Shown here one piece after another: positions 8,802 through 17,981 of a stretch of DNA of 64,000 nt. Within the stretch, counting starts at the first letter, position 1, and each line of letters begins with the position of its first letter. The DNA comes from Silvimonas soli (GTDB taxonomy: Bacteria > Pseudomonadota > Gammaproteobacteria > Burkholderiales > Chitinibacteraceae): NCBI RefSeq assembly GCF_030035605.1, contig NZ_CP106736.1, positions 2,852,001 to 2,916,000 of the forward strand, read 5' to 3'. The notes beneath the pieces were generated by a model, which was not told the origin of the DNA, searched no databases, and worked only from the letters and a program-made list of their open reading frames with translations. The position numbers and the translations under genes are program-made.

Positions 8802-8827
8802 GGCAGCCGCAATGGCTGCCTTTTTTT
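8802..8827 (+). terminator. Intrinsic terminator of the H-NS-like gene
   Basis: GGCAGCC-GCAAT-GGCTGCC is followed by seven T. It is perfectly paired and lies 23 bases after the stop codon. Confidence 0.9.
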
Positions 8828-8918
8828 ATTGTGTGCGGATTGGCCGGCAAGCTGTTTGGTGTGGCCTTGCTGGCACCGGTACAATGCTCGCTTGACCCCT
8901 CAGCAAATGAAAGCCGGC

Positions 8919-11078
8919 ATGTCTCATCCCCTTACCGCCTCACTGAACCCGGAACAGCGCGCCGCTGTTGAGCTTCCGGCTGAACACGCCCTGATTCTGG
9001 CTGGTGCCGGCAGCGGCAAGACCAAGGTGCTGACCACGCGCATTGCGTGGCTGCTCTCTACGGGCCAGATCAGCCCGGCGGGCCTGCTGGCGGTGACCTT
9101 CACCAACAAGGCAGCCAAAGAAATGCTGGCGCGCATTACCAGCATGCTGCCATTGAATCCGCGTGGTCTGTGGGTCGGGACGTTCCACGGCTTGTGTAAC
9201 CGCATGCTGCGATTGCACCATCGTGATGCCGGTTTGCCTGCCACATTTGCCATTCTGGATTCGCAAGACCAGCTTGCCGCAGTCAAGCGTGCAATGAAAA
9301 CATTGAATGTCGATGATGAGCGCTATCCGCCGCGCACCGTCCAGCAGTATATCAATGGCAACAAAGACGCTGGCATTCGTGCAGGCAAGGCTGAAGCATG
9401 GGATGAATATTCACGCATGCTCAGAATGATCTATGCTGAATACGAATCGCAATGCCGCCGTGAAGGCGTGGTTGATTTTGCCGAATTGCTGCTGGCCTGC
9501 TATGAATTACTGGAACGTAATGAACCGCTGCGTAACCATTATCGCAGCCGTTTTCATCATATTCTGGTCGACGAATTCCAGGATACAAACCAGCTACAAT
9601 ATGCCTGGTTGAAATTGCTGACCGGACCGGAAAGCGCTTTATTTGCAGTCGGAGATGACGATCAGTCCATTTATGCCTTTCGCGGGGCAAGGGTTGGCAA
9701 CATGCTCGACTTCCAGAAAGATTACACGGTTAAACATGTAATCCGGCTCGAACAGAATTACCGTTCCCACGGCAATATCCTCAATGCTGCCAACGCCGTG
9801 ATTGAACACAATCGGGATCGGCTGGGAAAACAATTGTGGACCAAAGACGATGCCGGTGAGCCAATCCGGCTCTATGAGGCGGCCACTGATAGCGAAGAGG
9901 CCGGCTTTCTGGTCGATGAGATTTCTGCCCAGCAACGCGAGGGCATTGCGCTTGATGACATAGCCATTCTTTATCGTTCCAATGCCCAATCACGGATTGT
10001 CGAGCATGCACTTGTTGCGGCGGGTTTGCCGTACCGTGTTTATGGCGGCCTGCGCTTTTATGAGCGCCAGGAAATCAAGCATGCACTGGCTTATCTACGG
10101 TTGCTGAGTAACGAAGATGACGATAACGCCTTATTGCGGGTGATTAATTTCCCCACGCGCGGCATTGGCAATCGCACCGTTGAAACCATCACCGATACCG
10201 CCCGTATTGCAGGCACCAGCCTGTGGCAAGCCGCCTGCACGGCTGGCACGGGGCGTAGCGCGGCGGCAGTGGGGCGTTTTGTCCAGTTGATCGAAGCCAT
10301 GCGCCAGCAAGCGCAAGGTTTGCCGCTGCCCGAAGTGGTGTCGATGATGTTGTCGCTATCTGGTCTGAATGAGTTTTACCAGAACGAAAAAGAAGGCGAA
10401 GAGCGCCTGGCCAACTTGAACGAACTGGTGAACGCGGCGGCCTCGTTTGTTACTGAAGACGCCAATGATCTGGTCGCGTTTCTGGCCAATGCCTCACTGG
10501 AAGGCGGCGAACATGCGGCCAATGCCGGTGAGGTGGCGGTGCAATTGATGACCATCCACGCTGCCAAGGGGCTGGAGTTTCACTCGGTGTTTCTGACCGG
10601 GCTGGAAGAAGGCCTGTTCCCTCACGATAACAGCATGTCCGATCCGAAAGGGCTGGAGGAAGAGCGGCGGCTGATGTACGTGGCCATGACGCGCGCGCGG
10701 CGGCGGCTGTATATCTCACTATCGCAAAGCCGCATGCTGCATGGGCAAATGCGTTATGCGCCAGCCAGCCGTTTTCTGAATGAAATCCCGGCCGATTTGC
10801 TGAAGTATCTGAATCGCGGTTACGCACCGAACAGCTACGCCGCACCTTCGTCCAGCGGTAACAGCCAGGGTTATGCGCCTACACCGCGCAGTGCCCGCGC
10901 CAGCGCGCCGGAACACGGCTTGAATATTGGCATGAGCGTGCGTCATCCCAAGTTCGGGATCGGCGTGGTGGTCGATCACGAGGGCGGTGCCAATGGTAAT
11001 GTCCAGGTCAACTTCCAGGACCTGGGCACCAAATGGCTGGCCGTCGCCTACGCCAAGCTGGAGCCCGTAAAAGAATGA
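8919..11078 (+). CDS. uvrD: ATP-dependent DNA helicase II (UvrD/PcrA type)
   Basis: This superfamily-1 3'-5' helicase acts in nucleotide-excision and mismatch repair. It has 719 residues from ATG 8919, close to E. coli UvrD (720). Motif I is GAGSGKT at residues 29-35, motif Ia is VTFTNKAAKEM, motif II is VDEFQDTN, motif III is AVGDDDQSIYAFRGA, motif IV is LEQNYRSH, and motif VI is YVAMTRARRRLY. The C-terminus has the Tudor-like segment GMSVRHPKFGIGVV that contacts RNA polymerase in PcrA/UvrD. Its stop overlaps the start of the receiver-TPR gene (ATGA), so those two are coupled. Confidence 0.95.
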   Translation: MSHPLTASLNPEQRAAVELPAEHALILAGAGSGKTKVLTTRIAWLLSTGQISPAGLLAVTFTNKAAKEMLARITSMLPLNPRGLWVGTFHGLCNRMLRLHHRDAGLPATFAILDSQDQLAAVKRAMKTLNVDDERYPPRTVQQYINGNKDAGIRAGKAEAWDEYSRMLRMIYAEYESQCRREGVVDFAELLLACYELLERNEPLRNHYRSRFHHILVDEFQDTNQLQYAWLKLLTGPESALFAVGDDDQSIYAFRGARVGNMLDFQKDYTVKHVIRLEQNYRSHGNILNAANAVIEHNRDRLGKQLWTKDDAGEPIRLYEAATDSEEAGFLVDEISAQQREGIALDDIAILYRSNAQSRIVEHALVAAGLPYRVYGGLRFYERQEIKHALAYLRLLSNEDDDNALLRVINFPTRGIGNRTVETITDTARIAGTSLWQAACTAGTGRSAAAVGRFVQLIEAMRQQAQGLPLPEVVSMMLSLSGLNEFYQNEKEGEERLANLNELVNAAASFVTEDANDLVAFLANASLEGGEHAANAGEVAVQLMTIHAAKGLEFHSVFLTGLEEGLFPHDNSMSDPKGLEEERRLMYVAMTRARRRLYISLSQSRMLHGQMRYAPASRFLNEIPADLLKYLNRGYAPNSYAAPSSSGNSQGYAPTPRSARASAPEHGLNIGMSVRHPKFGIGVVVDHEGGANGNVQVNFQDLGTKWLAVAYAKLEPVKE

Positions 11079-12736
11079 CTACCTCCGACGCTGCCATCGA
11101 AGTCCGTGCTCTGGTCATTGACCGGGCCAGCGAGATGCGCAGCGCGCTGGGCATGGCGCTGGCAGAGGCAGGCGTCGCCACTATCGATTACGCCAGCAAG
11201 CAAACCGCAGCGCTGGGTTATATCCAGAATCACAGCTACGACGTGGTGCTGTGCGAATACGATCTGGGCGGCGGTCAGGACGGCGTGCATCTATTTGAGG
11301 CTTGCCAGCAACATCATCTACTCAAGCCTTCATGCATTTTCATGATGGTGACTGGCGAACGCCGCCATGCGCAAGTCATGAGTGCCGCCGAGCTGGTACC
11401 TGACGGTTACTTGCTCAAACCGTTTTCCACCGCTGACCTGATCATGCGACTGGCGCGGGCGCAGCGGCGCAAGGCTGGCTTCAGGACGATAGATAACGCG
11501 GTTCGCGCGGGCGATTATTTGGGCGCAATCAGCGCGTGTGACCGGGAAATGGCCGAGCGGCCACCCGCTGAAATCGACGACTTCATGCGCTTGAAAACCC
11601 AGCTGCAATTGCGGCTGGGCGAGCACGCAGATGCAGCGCAAACCAGCGAAAGTGCGCTGGCCTTGCGCAACAGCGCGTGGGCCCGCCTGGGTTTGGGCAA
11701 GGCACAGTTTGGCCTCAAGGATTATGCCGCTGCCCGTGGCAGCTTTGAAACGGTCAAACAGGAACACGAACTGGCGCTGGAGTCCTATGACTGGCTGGCG
11801 CGCACGCTCACGGCTCAGGGCGACATTACCGGTGCGCAAACCGTGCTGGGTGAGGCAGTCCAGCGCTCACCGCTGGCCGCCCAGCGTCAGTGTGCTCTGG
11901 GGCGCCTGGCCGAACGCAATGGCGAGCTGGATGTCGCTGAAGCGGCCCTGACACAGGCATTGAATCTGTCACGTGGTTCGTTCTGGCCGGATTTGTCGCT
12001 CTATTGCGAATTGAGTCGCGTACAGCTGGAGCGTGGCGATATCGGTGGTGCTCGGCGCACCGCGCAGCGCTTGCGCCGCGAATCGGGTGGTGGCGAGAAC
12101 GTCGAGACCATCTGCGAATTGATTGAAGCTGCGGTGCTGGAAAAACTGGACGACCGCAAGAATTCCGCCGAACTGTTTGAACATGCCTGCGAAACATTGC
12201 GGGCGCAAGAAGACCCGCTGCCGGGCGTGTTGATCGAGGCTGCGCGGCAGGCTTATACCCGCCGTCGCCAGGAAGCGGGCGCGACTTTGGTCCGCACAGC
12301 GCTACGCAGTGCCTCGGAAGACTCGGCCATCCTCTCCAGCGTCGAAAGTCTGTATCAGTCGCTGGGTGAGCCCCAAACCGGCCAGGCGCTGATCGCTGAA
12401 GTTGCCCGCGATATCACCGCCTTGAACAACGAAGCCGTTGCCGCTGTACGCAATGGTGATCTGGCAGGTGCGTCGCAAATGTTCATCAATGCGTTGCAGT
12501 CACGCAATGGCAATATCCAGTTGTTGCTAAACGCTGTGAATACGCTATTGTCTTGCGTCAATCAGCAAGGCTGGAATGAACAATACGTAGAGCTGGCGCA
12601 AAGCTATCTGGTGCGGGCACGCAAGCTCGATCCCACCAATGGCAAGGCCCGGCAGCTGGCTGACGCACTGCGGCGCACTCGGACGCGGTTTGGTATCGAT
12701 GCTGGCCAGCAAGCCCAGCCGCCCGCTGCGGCATAG
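11075..12736 (+). CDS. Receiver-domain protein with TPR-like repeats
   Basis: This is a cytoplasmic protein of 553 residues. A CheY-like receiver occupies about residues 10-135 and has the signature T in MMVTGERR and K in YLLKPFS. The remainder is helical and TPR-like (for example AWARLGLGKAQFGLKDYAAA and YDWLARTLTAQGDITGAQTV). The strand-3 position that normally carries the phosphoacceptor Asp reads VVLCEYDLG, so Glu61 takes its place, and only one acid (D16) remains of the usual pair. Phosphorylation may therefore be lost or mimicked. It overlaps uvrD by four bases and precedes a STAS gene by 56 bases. Similar receiver-TPR proteins are known; their function is poorly defined. Confidence 0.85.
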   Translation: MTTSDAAIEVRALVIDRASEMRSALGMALAEAGVATIDYASKQTAALGYIQNHSYDVVLCEYDLGGGQDGVHLFEACQQHHLLKPSCIFMMVTGERRHAQVMSAAELVPDGYLLKPFSTADLIMRLARAQRRKAGFRTIDNAVRAGDYLGAISACDREMAERPPAEIDDFMRLKTQLQLRLGEHADAAQTSESALALRNSAWARLGLGKAQFGLKDYAAARGSFETVKQEHELALESYDWLARTLTAQGDITGAQTVLGEAVQRSPLAAQRQCALGRLAERNGELDVAEAALTQALNLSRGSFWPDLSLYCELSRVQLERGDIGGARRTAQRLRRESGGGENVETICELIEAAVLEKLDDRKNSAELFEHACETLRAQEDPLPGVLIEAARQAYTRRRQEAGATLVRTALRSASEDSAILSSVESLYQSLGEPQTGQALIAEVARDITALNNEAVAAVRNGDLAGASQMFINALQSRNGNIQLLLNAVNTLLSCVNQQGWNEQYVELAQSYLVRARKLDPTNGKARQLADALRRTRTRFGIDAGQQAQPPAAA

Positions 12737-12792
12737 CTACCCGTCAAGCCCGGCCAGAAACCGGCTCGTACCCGCTAGAACAATCAGACGTT

Positions 12793-13104
12793 ATGGAGAA
12801 TGGTGTGCAGGCAATACTGAACCTGGATCAGCACATTGCGCAGATCCAGTTGAAAGGCAATTTCACGTGGGAAGGGCAGCGCGAGATCAAGCAAGTGACG
12901 CAAGAAGTGCTGGCGAATGGCGCGATCACCGAACTGCATTTTGATCTGGCTGAAGTGGAGCGCATGGATTCGGCCGGCTTGGGAATGTTGCTGTTGCTGC
13001 ATGAACGCTCAGCCGGACGGCGCATTGTATTGAGCAACATTCCGGAGCCAGTGCGGGCAACGCTGGATGTCGCCAACACCGGCGGTATCTTTGAGATGCG
13101 TTAA
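12793..13104 (+). CDS. STAS-domain protein (anti-sigma-factor-antagonist type)
   Basis: This single-domain protein of 103 residues has the SpoIIAA/STAS fold. The signature loop reads VERMDSAGLGMLLLL, where Ser in the D-S motif is the site phosphorylated by partner-switching kinases. GTG 12805 is an alternative start, because GGAGAA (12795-12800) is correctly spaced for it and no ribosome site precedes ATG 12793. The gene follows the receiver-TPR gene and may belong to the same transcript. No cognate anti-sigma kinase or phosphatase is adjacent, so the partner is elsewhere. A bidirectional terminator follows. Confidence 0.88.
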   Translation: MENGVQAILNLDQHIAQIQLKGNFTWEGQREIKQVTQEVLANGAITELHFDLAEVERMDSAGLGMLLLLHERSAGRRIVLSNIPEPVRATLDVANTGGIFEMR

Positions 13105-13150
13105 CCGTGGTTTGCTGATCTGAAAGATACAGAAATACAGAAAACAAAAA

Positions 13151-13174
13151 GGGCGCCGATGAGCGCCCTTTTTT
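13151..13174. terminator. Bidirectional terminator between STAS gene and kup
   Basis: GGGCGC-CGATGA-GCGCCC has TTTTTT on the plus side and AAAAA in front, so it can end both the plus-strand STAS transcript and the minus-strand kup transcript. Confidence 0.88.
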
Positions 13175-13191
13175 CATGCTGAGTCGGGCGG

Positions 13192-15090
13192 TTACAGCTC
13201 GACTTGCATCCCCATTTCCACCACCCGGTTAGGCGGGATCTTGAAGTAATTGGTCGCGCGCGTGGCATTGCGGGTCATCAAGGAGAACAACTTGCGACGC
13301 CACCACGCCATCGCCGGATACTTGCCCTCGACGATGGTTTCACGCGACAGGAAGAACGAGGTCTGCATCGGGTCGAAATCCAGCTCCGGTTGCAGTTCTT
13401 CTACCTGCCGCAAAATGCCAGGTACGGATGGCTCTTCCTTGAAACCGTAAGTCGCGATCACCTGATAGAAGCTCTCGCCCAGCTTGGGCACCACAACCTT
13501 CTCACGCTTGGCCACAAACGGGATATCCGCGGTGCGGATGGTCAGGAACACCACCTTTTCATGCAGCACCTTGTTGTGCTTCAGATTATGCAGCAGGGCA
13601 TGGGGCACCGAGTCCGAGCTGGTGGTCATGAAGATGGCGGTGCCATCCACGCGTTGCGGTGGTGAGGCTTCCAGGCTTTCCACAAAGCCTTGCAGCGGCA
13701 ACTCGCCTTCACGCAGCCGGTCACCCAGCAACACGCGGCCGCGTTTCCAGGTGGTCATCATGGTAAAGATGATCAGACCAATCACCAGCGGAACCCAGCC
13801 GCCATCGGGCAACTTGAGCATGTTGGACGACAAGAACACCATGTCGACCACCAGGAAGCCGGTCAGCACCACCCAGAACAATACCTTGCGGCCCTTGGTA
13901 CGACCCTTGGCCAGCACATTGAACGCCAGCAAGGTGGTCATGACCATGGTGCCGCACACAGACAAGCCATAGGCCGACGCCAGGTTATCGGAAGTACGGA
14001 AGGCCAGCACCAGCAGAATCACCGCCACCATCAGGAACCAGTTGATTTGCGGCACGTAGATCTGGCCGATTTCCTGGTCCGAAGTGTGATCAATATCCAC
14101 GCGCGGGCAATAACCCAGTTGCACGGCTTGGTTGGTCATGGAGAACGCGCCAGAGATCACCGCCTGCGAGGCGATTACGGTTGCCGCTGCAGCCAATACC
14201 ACCAGCGGCGCCAAAGCCCATTGCGGCGCCAGCAAGAAGAACGGGTTCTTGATGGCGGCCGGGTTATGCAACAGCAGTGCACCCTGGCCAAAGTAACACA
14301 GCACCAAAGACGGCAAGACCAACCCAAACCACGCGATGCGGATCGACTTCTGGCCAAAGTGGCCCATGTCGGCATACAGCGCCTCGCCACCAGTCACGGA
14401 CAGCACCACCGCGCCCATGATGATGAAGCCGCGCCACGGGAAGTCGATGACGAAACGCGCACCATAGAGTGGGTTGATCGCGGCGAACACCTCGGGTGCA
14501 TGCACGATGCTGCGGATGCCCATCACCGCCAGCGTGAGAAACCAGAACACCATGATCGGGCCAAACAGTTTGCCGACCTTGGCGGTGCCGTGGCGCTGGA
14601 TGGCGAACAGACCCACCAGCACAATAATGGTGAGCGGCACGATGTATGGATCAAGCGTGTGGGAAATAACGCTGATACCTTCGAACGCCGATAGCACTGA
14701 AATCGCCGGGGTAATGATGCCGTCGCCATAGAACAGCGAGGCGCCGAAAATACCCAGCCCCATCAGCAGCAGACCTTTGCGCGAGCGCGTATCCATGTCG
14801 CGCAAGGCCAGCGCCATCAACGCCAGAATGCCGCCTTCACCGCGGTTATCGGCCCGCATGATCACCACCACGTACTTGGCGGAGACCACAATCATGATGG
14901 CCCAGAAAATCAGCGACAAAATACCCAGGATGTTTTCCGGGTTGATCGGCAGGTTGCCGTGCGCGGTAAGACAGGTTTTGAGGGTGTAAAGCGGACTGGT
15001 ACCGATGTCGCCGTACACCACGCCAATCGCACCCATCGTCAGCCCGGCCATGCGGGATGCGGAAGGTGCCTGGCTATGATTTGCGCCCAT
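13192..15090 (-). CDS. kup: Low-affinity potassium/proton symporter Kup
   Basis: Kup imports K+ across the inner membrane together with H+. The protein has 632 residues from ATG 15090; the frame is open further upstream but only with non-family sequence. The N-terminal signature GAIGVVYGDIGTSPLYTLK is diagnostic. About 12 membrane segments fill residues 15-440, including the conserved LFYGDGIITPAISVLSA, and a soluble C-terminal domain of about 190 residues follows. Length and order match the family. It follows ampD on the same strand with a 74-base gap and ends at a shared terminator. Confidence 0.97.
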   Translation of the reverse strand: MGANHSQAPSASRMAGLTMGAIGVVYGDIGTSPLYTLKTCLTAHGNLPINPENILGILSLIFWAIMIVVSAKYVVVIMRADNRGEGGILALMALALRDMDTRSRKGLLLMGLGIFGASLFYGDGIITPAISVLSAFEGISVISHTLDPYIVPLTIIVLVGLFAIQRHGTAKVGKLFGPIMVFWFLTLAVMGIRSIVHAPEVFAAINPLYGARFVIDFPWRGFIIMGAVVLSVTGGEALYADMGHFGQKSIRIAWFGLVLPSLVLCYFGQGALLLHNPAAIKNPFFLLAPQWALAPLVVLAAAATVIASQAVISGAFSMTNQAVQLGYCPRVDIDHTSDQEIGQIYVPQINWFLMVAVILLVLAFRTSDNLASAYGLSVCGTMVMTTLLAFNVLAKGRTKGRKVLFWVVLTGFLVVDMVFLSSNMLKLPDGGWVPLVIGLIIFTMMTTWKRGRVLLGDRLREGELPLQGFVESLEASPPQRVDGTAIFMTTSSDSVPHALLHNLKHNKVLHEKVVFLTIRTADIPFVAKREKVVVPKLGESFYQVIATYGFKEEPSVPGILRQVEELQPELDFDPMQTSFFLSRETIVEGKYPAMAWWRRKLFSLMTRNATRATNYFKIPPNRVVEMGMQVEL

Positions 15091-15164
15091 GTTGCGAGAG
15101 TCTCGTAAACGGTAATTAGTATAAAAATTGCATAAAGAACAAGCGGCGCGATTATAGCCCCGCC

Positions 15165-15743
15165 CTATATCTGTACACCCGAACAATCCGGTTTCAGGTG
15201 CGGCAACGCAACATAGAGACGCCGCCAGTCAAAACACGGGCCGGGGTCGGTCTTGCGCAATGGCGCGATATCGTTGTGCCCCACCACCGCTTGCAGGGGG
15301 TAGTTCAACTGTAGTGCCTGAATCAGACTAATGAGAGATTGATATTGCGATTCAGTAAAAGGCACGTGGTCGGTGCCTTCCAGTTCCACACCGATAGAGA
15401 AGTCATTGCAGCGCTCGCGCCCTTGCCAGTCAGACACGCCGGCATGCGCCGCACGCAGGCTGATGGGGACAAACTGCACCAGTTCGCCATCGCGGCGGAT
15501 CAGAATATGCGCCGACACCCGCAATGAACCGAGATCAGCAAACAGCGGGTCTTCGGGGGCGATGGTGTTGGTAAACAACTGTTCAATGGCGGGACCGCCA
15601 AACTGACCGGGCGGCAGGCTGATGTTGTGGACCACCAGCAAATCGGTGGCAACGCCCGCAGGTCGGGCATCGCAATTGGGGCTGGGCACCTGACGCGCTT
15701 GTGCGCACCAGCCCGCAGCATCAAAGCGCAAACCCTCGCTCAT
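15165..15743 (-). CDS. ampD: 1,6-anhydro-N-acetylmuramyl-L-alanine amidase
   Basis: AmpD is a cytoplasmic zinc amidase that removes the peptide from anhydro-muropeptides during cell-wall recycling. The protein has 192 residues and no signal peptide. Zinc ligands match H39 (LLVVHNIS), H156 (VVGHNDIAP) and D166 (KTDPGPCFDW), and E120 (IGVELEGTD) matches the catalytic Glu. ATG 15743 lies four bases after the ubiB stop, so it is probably co-transcribed with the ubiquinone genes. In many Gram-negatives loss of AmpD derepresses AmpC beta-lactamase, but no ampC or ampR is in this window. Confidence 0.96.
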   Translation of the reverse strand: MSEGLRFDAAGWCAQARQVPSPNCDARPAGVATDLLVVHNISLPPGQFGGPAIEQLFTNTIAPEDPLFADLGSLRVSAHILIRRDGELVQFVPISLRAAHAGVSDWQGRERCNDFSIGVELEGTDHVPFTESQYQSLISLIQALQLNYPLQAVVGHNDIAPLRKTDPGPCFDWRRLYVALPHLKPDCSGVQI

Positions 15744-15747
15744 GCGG

Positions 15748-17262
15748 TTAACGCCACCACAAGGTGGCGACCAGGGTGGCCAGCAACACGACAATGGCGG
15801 CTAGCAGCCAGTTGCGCTTTTTCTGCTCCCACATCATCCCCTGATAACCTGCGACCATCAGATCAACCGGATTCTGGCTGACCAGATCATTGAGTTTGCG
15901 CGGCAGCGTGGGCAACATGGCGGCCCACAGCGGTGCCTCGTGCTTGATATTACGCCATAAACCACGCCAGCCAATCTGCTCGTGCATCCAGCGTTCCAGG
16001 AATGGCTTGGCGGTTTTCCACAGGTCCAGATCCGGATCAAGCTGTCGCCCCAGCCCTTCTATATTTAATAGTGTTTTCTGCAAAAGCACTAACTGTGGCT
16101 GGATTTCTACGTTGAAGCGGCGGGAAGTCTCAAACAGCCGCAGCAACACCTGGCCAAACGAAATCTGTGAGATCGGCTTGTCAAAGATGGGCTCGCACAC
16201 CGTGCGCACGGCGGCTTCCAGTTCTTCTACCCGCGTGTCTTTGGGCACCCAGCCAGATTCGATATGCGCCGCGGCAACGCGGTGGTAATCGCGGTTGAAG
16301 AACGCCAGGAAATTGATCGCCAGGTATTGTTTGTCGCTTTCCGACAGCGTGCCGACAATGCCGAAATCCAGCGCAATGTAGCGGTTGTCGGGCGCGACAA
16401 AGATATTGCCCGGATGCATATCGGCGTGAAAGAACCCGTCGCGGAATACCTGGGTGAAGAAAATTTCCACGCCGTAGACCGAGAGTTTTTTCAGGTCGAT
16501 GCCGCTGGCGCGCAATTCATCCACGCGCCCGACCGGAATGCCATCCATCCATTCGAGCGTCAGCACCTGGCGCGCGCACCAGTCGTAGAAGACTTCTGGC
16601 ACGATCAGCATGTCGGAATTGGCAAAATTGCGCCGCAGTTGCGAGGCGTTGCCTGCTTCGATCATCAGATCGAGTTCGTCATGTAGATATTTGTCGAACT
16701 CGGCCACCACTTCGCGCGGTTTGAGGCGCTTGCCATCGGCAAACAGGCGCTCGACCAAGCCGGCCATGACCTTCAACAGCGCCAGATCGCTTTCGATGAT
16801 CGGCAAAATCGACGGACGCAATACCTTTACCGCGACATCACGACCATTGGGCAAACGCGCCCGGTGTACTTGCGCGATGGATGCCGATGCCACCGGTGTG
16901 CGATCAAACTCGGCGTATAGCTCGGTGAGTGGTCGCTTCAGGCCGGCTTCGATGACGGCAACGGCGATATCGCCGGGAAAAGGCGGTACGCGGTCTTGCA
17001 GAAACGCCAGTTCGTTGGCGATGTCTTCCGGTAACAGATCGCGTCGGGTCGACAGGACCTGGCCGAATTTGACGAAGATCGGCCCCAAGGCTTCCAGCGC
17101 CAGGCGCAAACGTACGCCGCGCGGTTGCTCGAGCTTGCGCCAGAAGAACAGTACGTTGGCCAGCTTGTGCAAACCATGCACTCGCTCGTGACCGAGCAAG
17201 AACTCGTCCAGACCGTATTGCACCACCACGCGGGCAATTTTAAAGAGGCGGAATATCCGCAT
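15748..17262 (-). CDS. ubiB: Ubiquinone biosynthesis ATPase/kinase-like protein UbiB
   Basis: UbiB is a membrane-anchored atypical kinase/ATPase (ABC1/ADCK family) needed for ubiquinone synthesis. It has 504 residues. The KxGQ motif appears in IFVKFGQVLSTRRDLLP, the Ala-rich loop in VASASIAQVHRARL, the catalytic region in FFHADMHPGNIFV, and the metal-binding DFG in YIALDFGIVG. One or two hydrophobic anchors lie at the extreme C-terminus (LLAAIVVLLATLVATLW). It follows ubiE and ubiJ in the same order as in enterics and many betaproteobacteria. Confidence 0.97.
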   Translation of the reverse strand: MRIFRLFKIARVVVQYGLDEFLLGHERVHGLHKLANVLFFWRKLEQPRGVRLRLALEALGPIFVKFGQVLSTRRDLLPEDIANELAFLQDRVPPFPGDIAVAVIEAGLKRPLTELYAEFDRTPVASASIAQVHRARLPNGRDVAVKVLRPSILPIIESDLALLKVMAGLVERLFADGKRLKPREVVAEFDKYLHDELDLMIEAGNASQLRRNFANSDMLIVPEVFYDWCARQVLTLEWMDGIPVGRVDELRASGIDLKKLSVYGVEIFFTQVFRDGFFHADMHPGNIFVAPDNRYIALDFGIVGTLSESDKQYLAINFLAFFNRDYHRVAAAHIESGWVPKDTRVEELEAAVRTVCEPIFDKPISQISFGQVLLRLFETSRRFNVEIQPQLVLLQKTLLNIEGLGRQLDPDLDLWKTAKPFLERWMHEQIGWRGLWRNIKHEAPLWAAMLPTLPRKLNDLVSQNPVDLMVAGYQGMMWEQKKRNWLLAAIVVLLATLVATLWWR

Positions 17263-17354
17263 GGGTATCCATTTTGTTGGGTTGAGCCGTCAGTAACGTT
17301 AGGAATGCGACTCGGGAAAAGTATTGATTGCGCGGGTCAGGTTCGGCCCGGCAG

Positions 17355-17915
17355 TTACAGCGATTTGATCGACAACCGTTCCAGCCGTGCTTCCAGCCGG
17401 GCCAGGTCGTCACGCAGCGTATCTACTCCGCCACAGAAATCATCGACGTGCCGCTTGGTCACTACCAGCGGTGCTTCATCGCGCCAGTATTCGGTCAGTT
17501 CGATCAACAGCCGCGAGCCAATGGCGCCCGGGACTCCGCCAATTTTGCCCGCCAGCCAGGTAATGCGATGGGCCGCCACATCGCCGACCAGTTGTGACAA
17601 TTCTTCCGCCATATCCCAACGTAAACCGGCCAATACCTGACCAACCGCAGCGGCCAGTTCAGTGTCGCCATTCAGGCCGGCCTTTTTGCTGGCGGCGTCA
17701 CGGTCGAAGAGCCAGGTGGTAAAGAACGTTGGCGACAAGGTAATGGTCGCCTCGGCCGGGCCGGTGGCGCGATCAAAAGTGCCGTCAGGCTGGATGGTGA
17801 GCGTGCCGGACAAGACCGGCAGCACCAGCCGCACCACGCGCCCCGGATACTTCGCCAGCGCGGCAGCTGCAGCAGCATCGTGCGAGAGCATGCGATTCAG
17901 GATTCTGGCGAGCAT
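17355..17915 (-). CDS. ubiJ: Ubiquinone biosynthesis accessory factor UbiJ (SCP2 domain)
   Basis: UbiJ is a soluble lipid-binding accessory protein of the aerobic Ubi complex. The protein has 186 residues, with an SCP2-like domain at about 20-115 and a helical C-terminus with coiled-coil character (LRDDLARLEARLERLSIKSL). Sequence conservation in the family is low, so its place between ubiE and ubiB is the strongest evidence. It starts at ATG 17915, 66 bases after ubiE, and precedes ubiB by 92 bases. Confidence 0.9.
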   Translation of the reverse strand: MLARILNRMLSHDAAAAAALAKYPGRVVRLVLPVLSGTLTIQPDGTFDRATGPAEATITLSPTFFTTWLFDRDAASKKAGLNGDTELAAAVGQVLAGLRWDMAEELSQLVGDVAAHRITWLAGKIGGVPGAIGSRLLIELTEYWRDEAPLVVTKRHVDDFCGGVDTLRDDLARLEARLERLSIKSL

Positions 17916-17981
17916 GAGGCGAAACTCCGGTCTGTTGAAAGCGATTCACAATCCATCCAGCAAGGCGCAGCGGGCAGGGCG

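Noticed and set aside
13690..14694. Plus-strand open frame rich in His and Gln
   Set aside because: It is antisense to kup, which has clear family motifs over its whole length.
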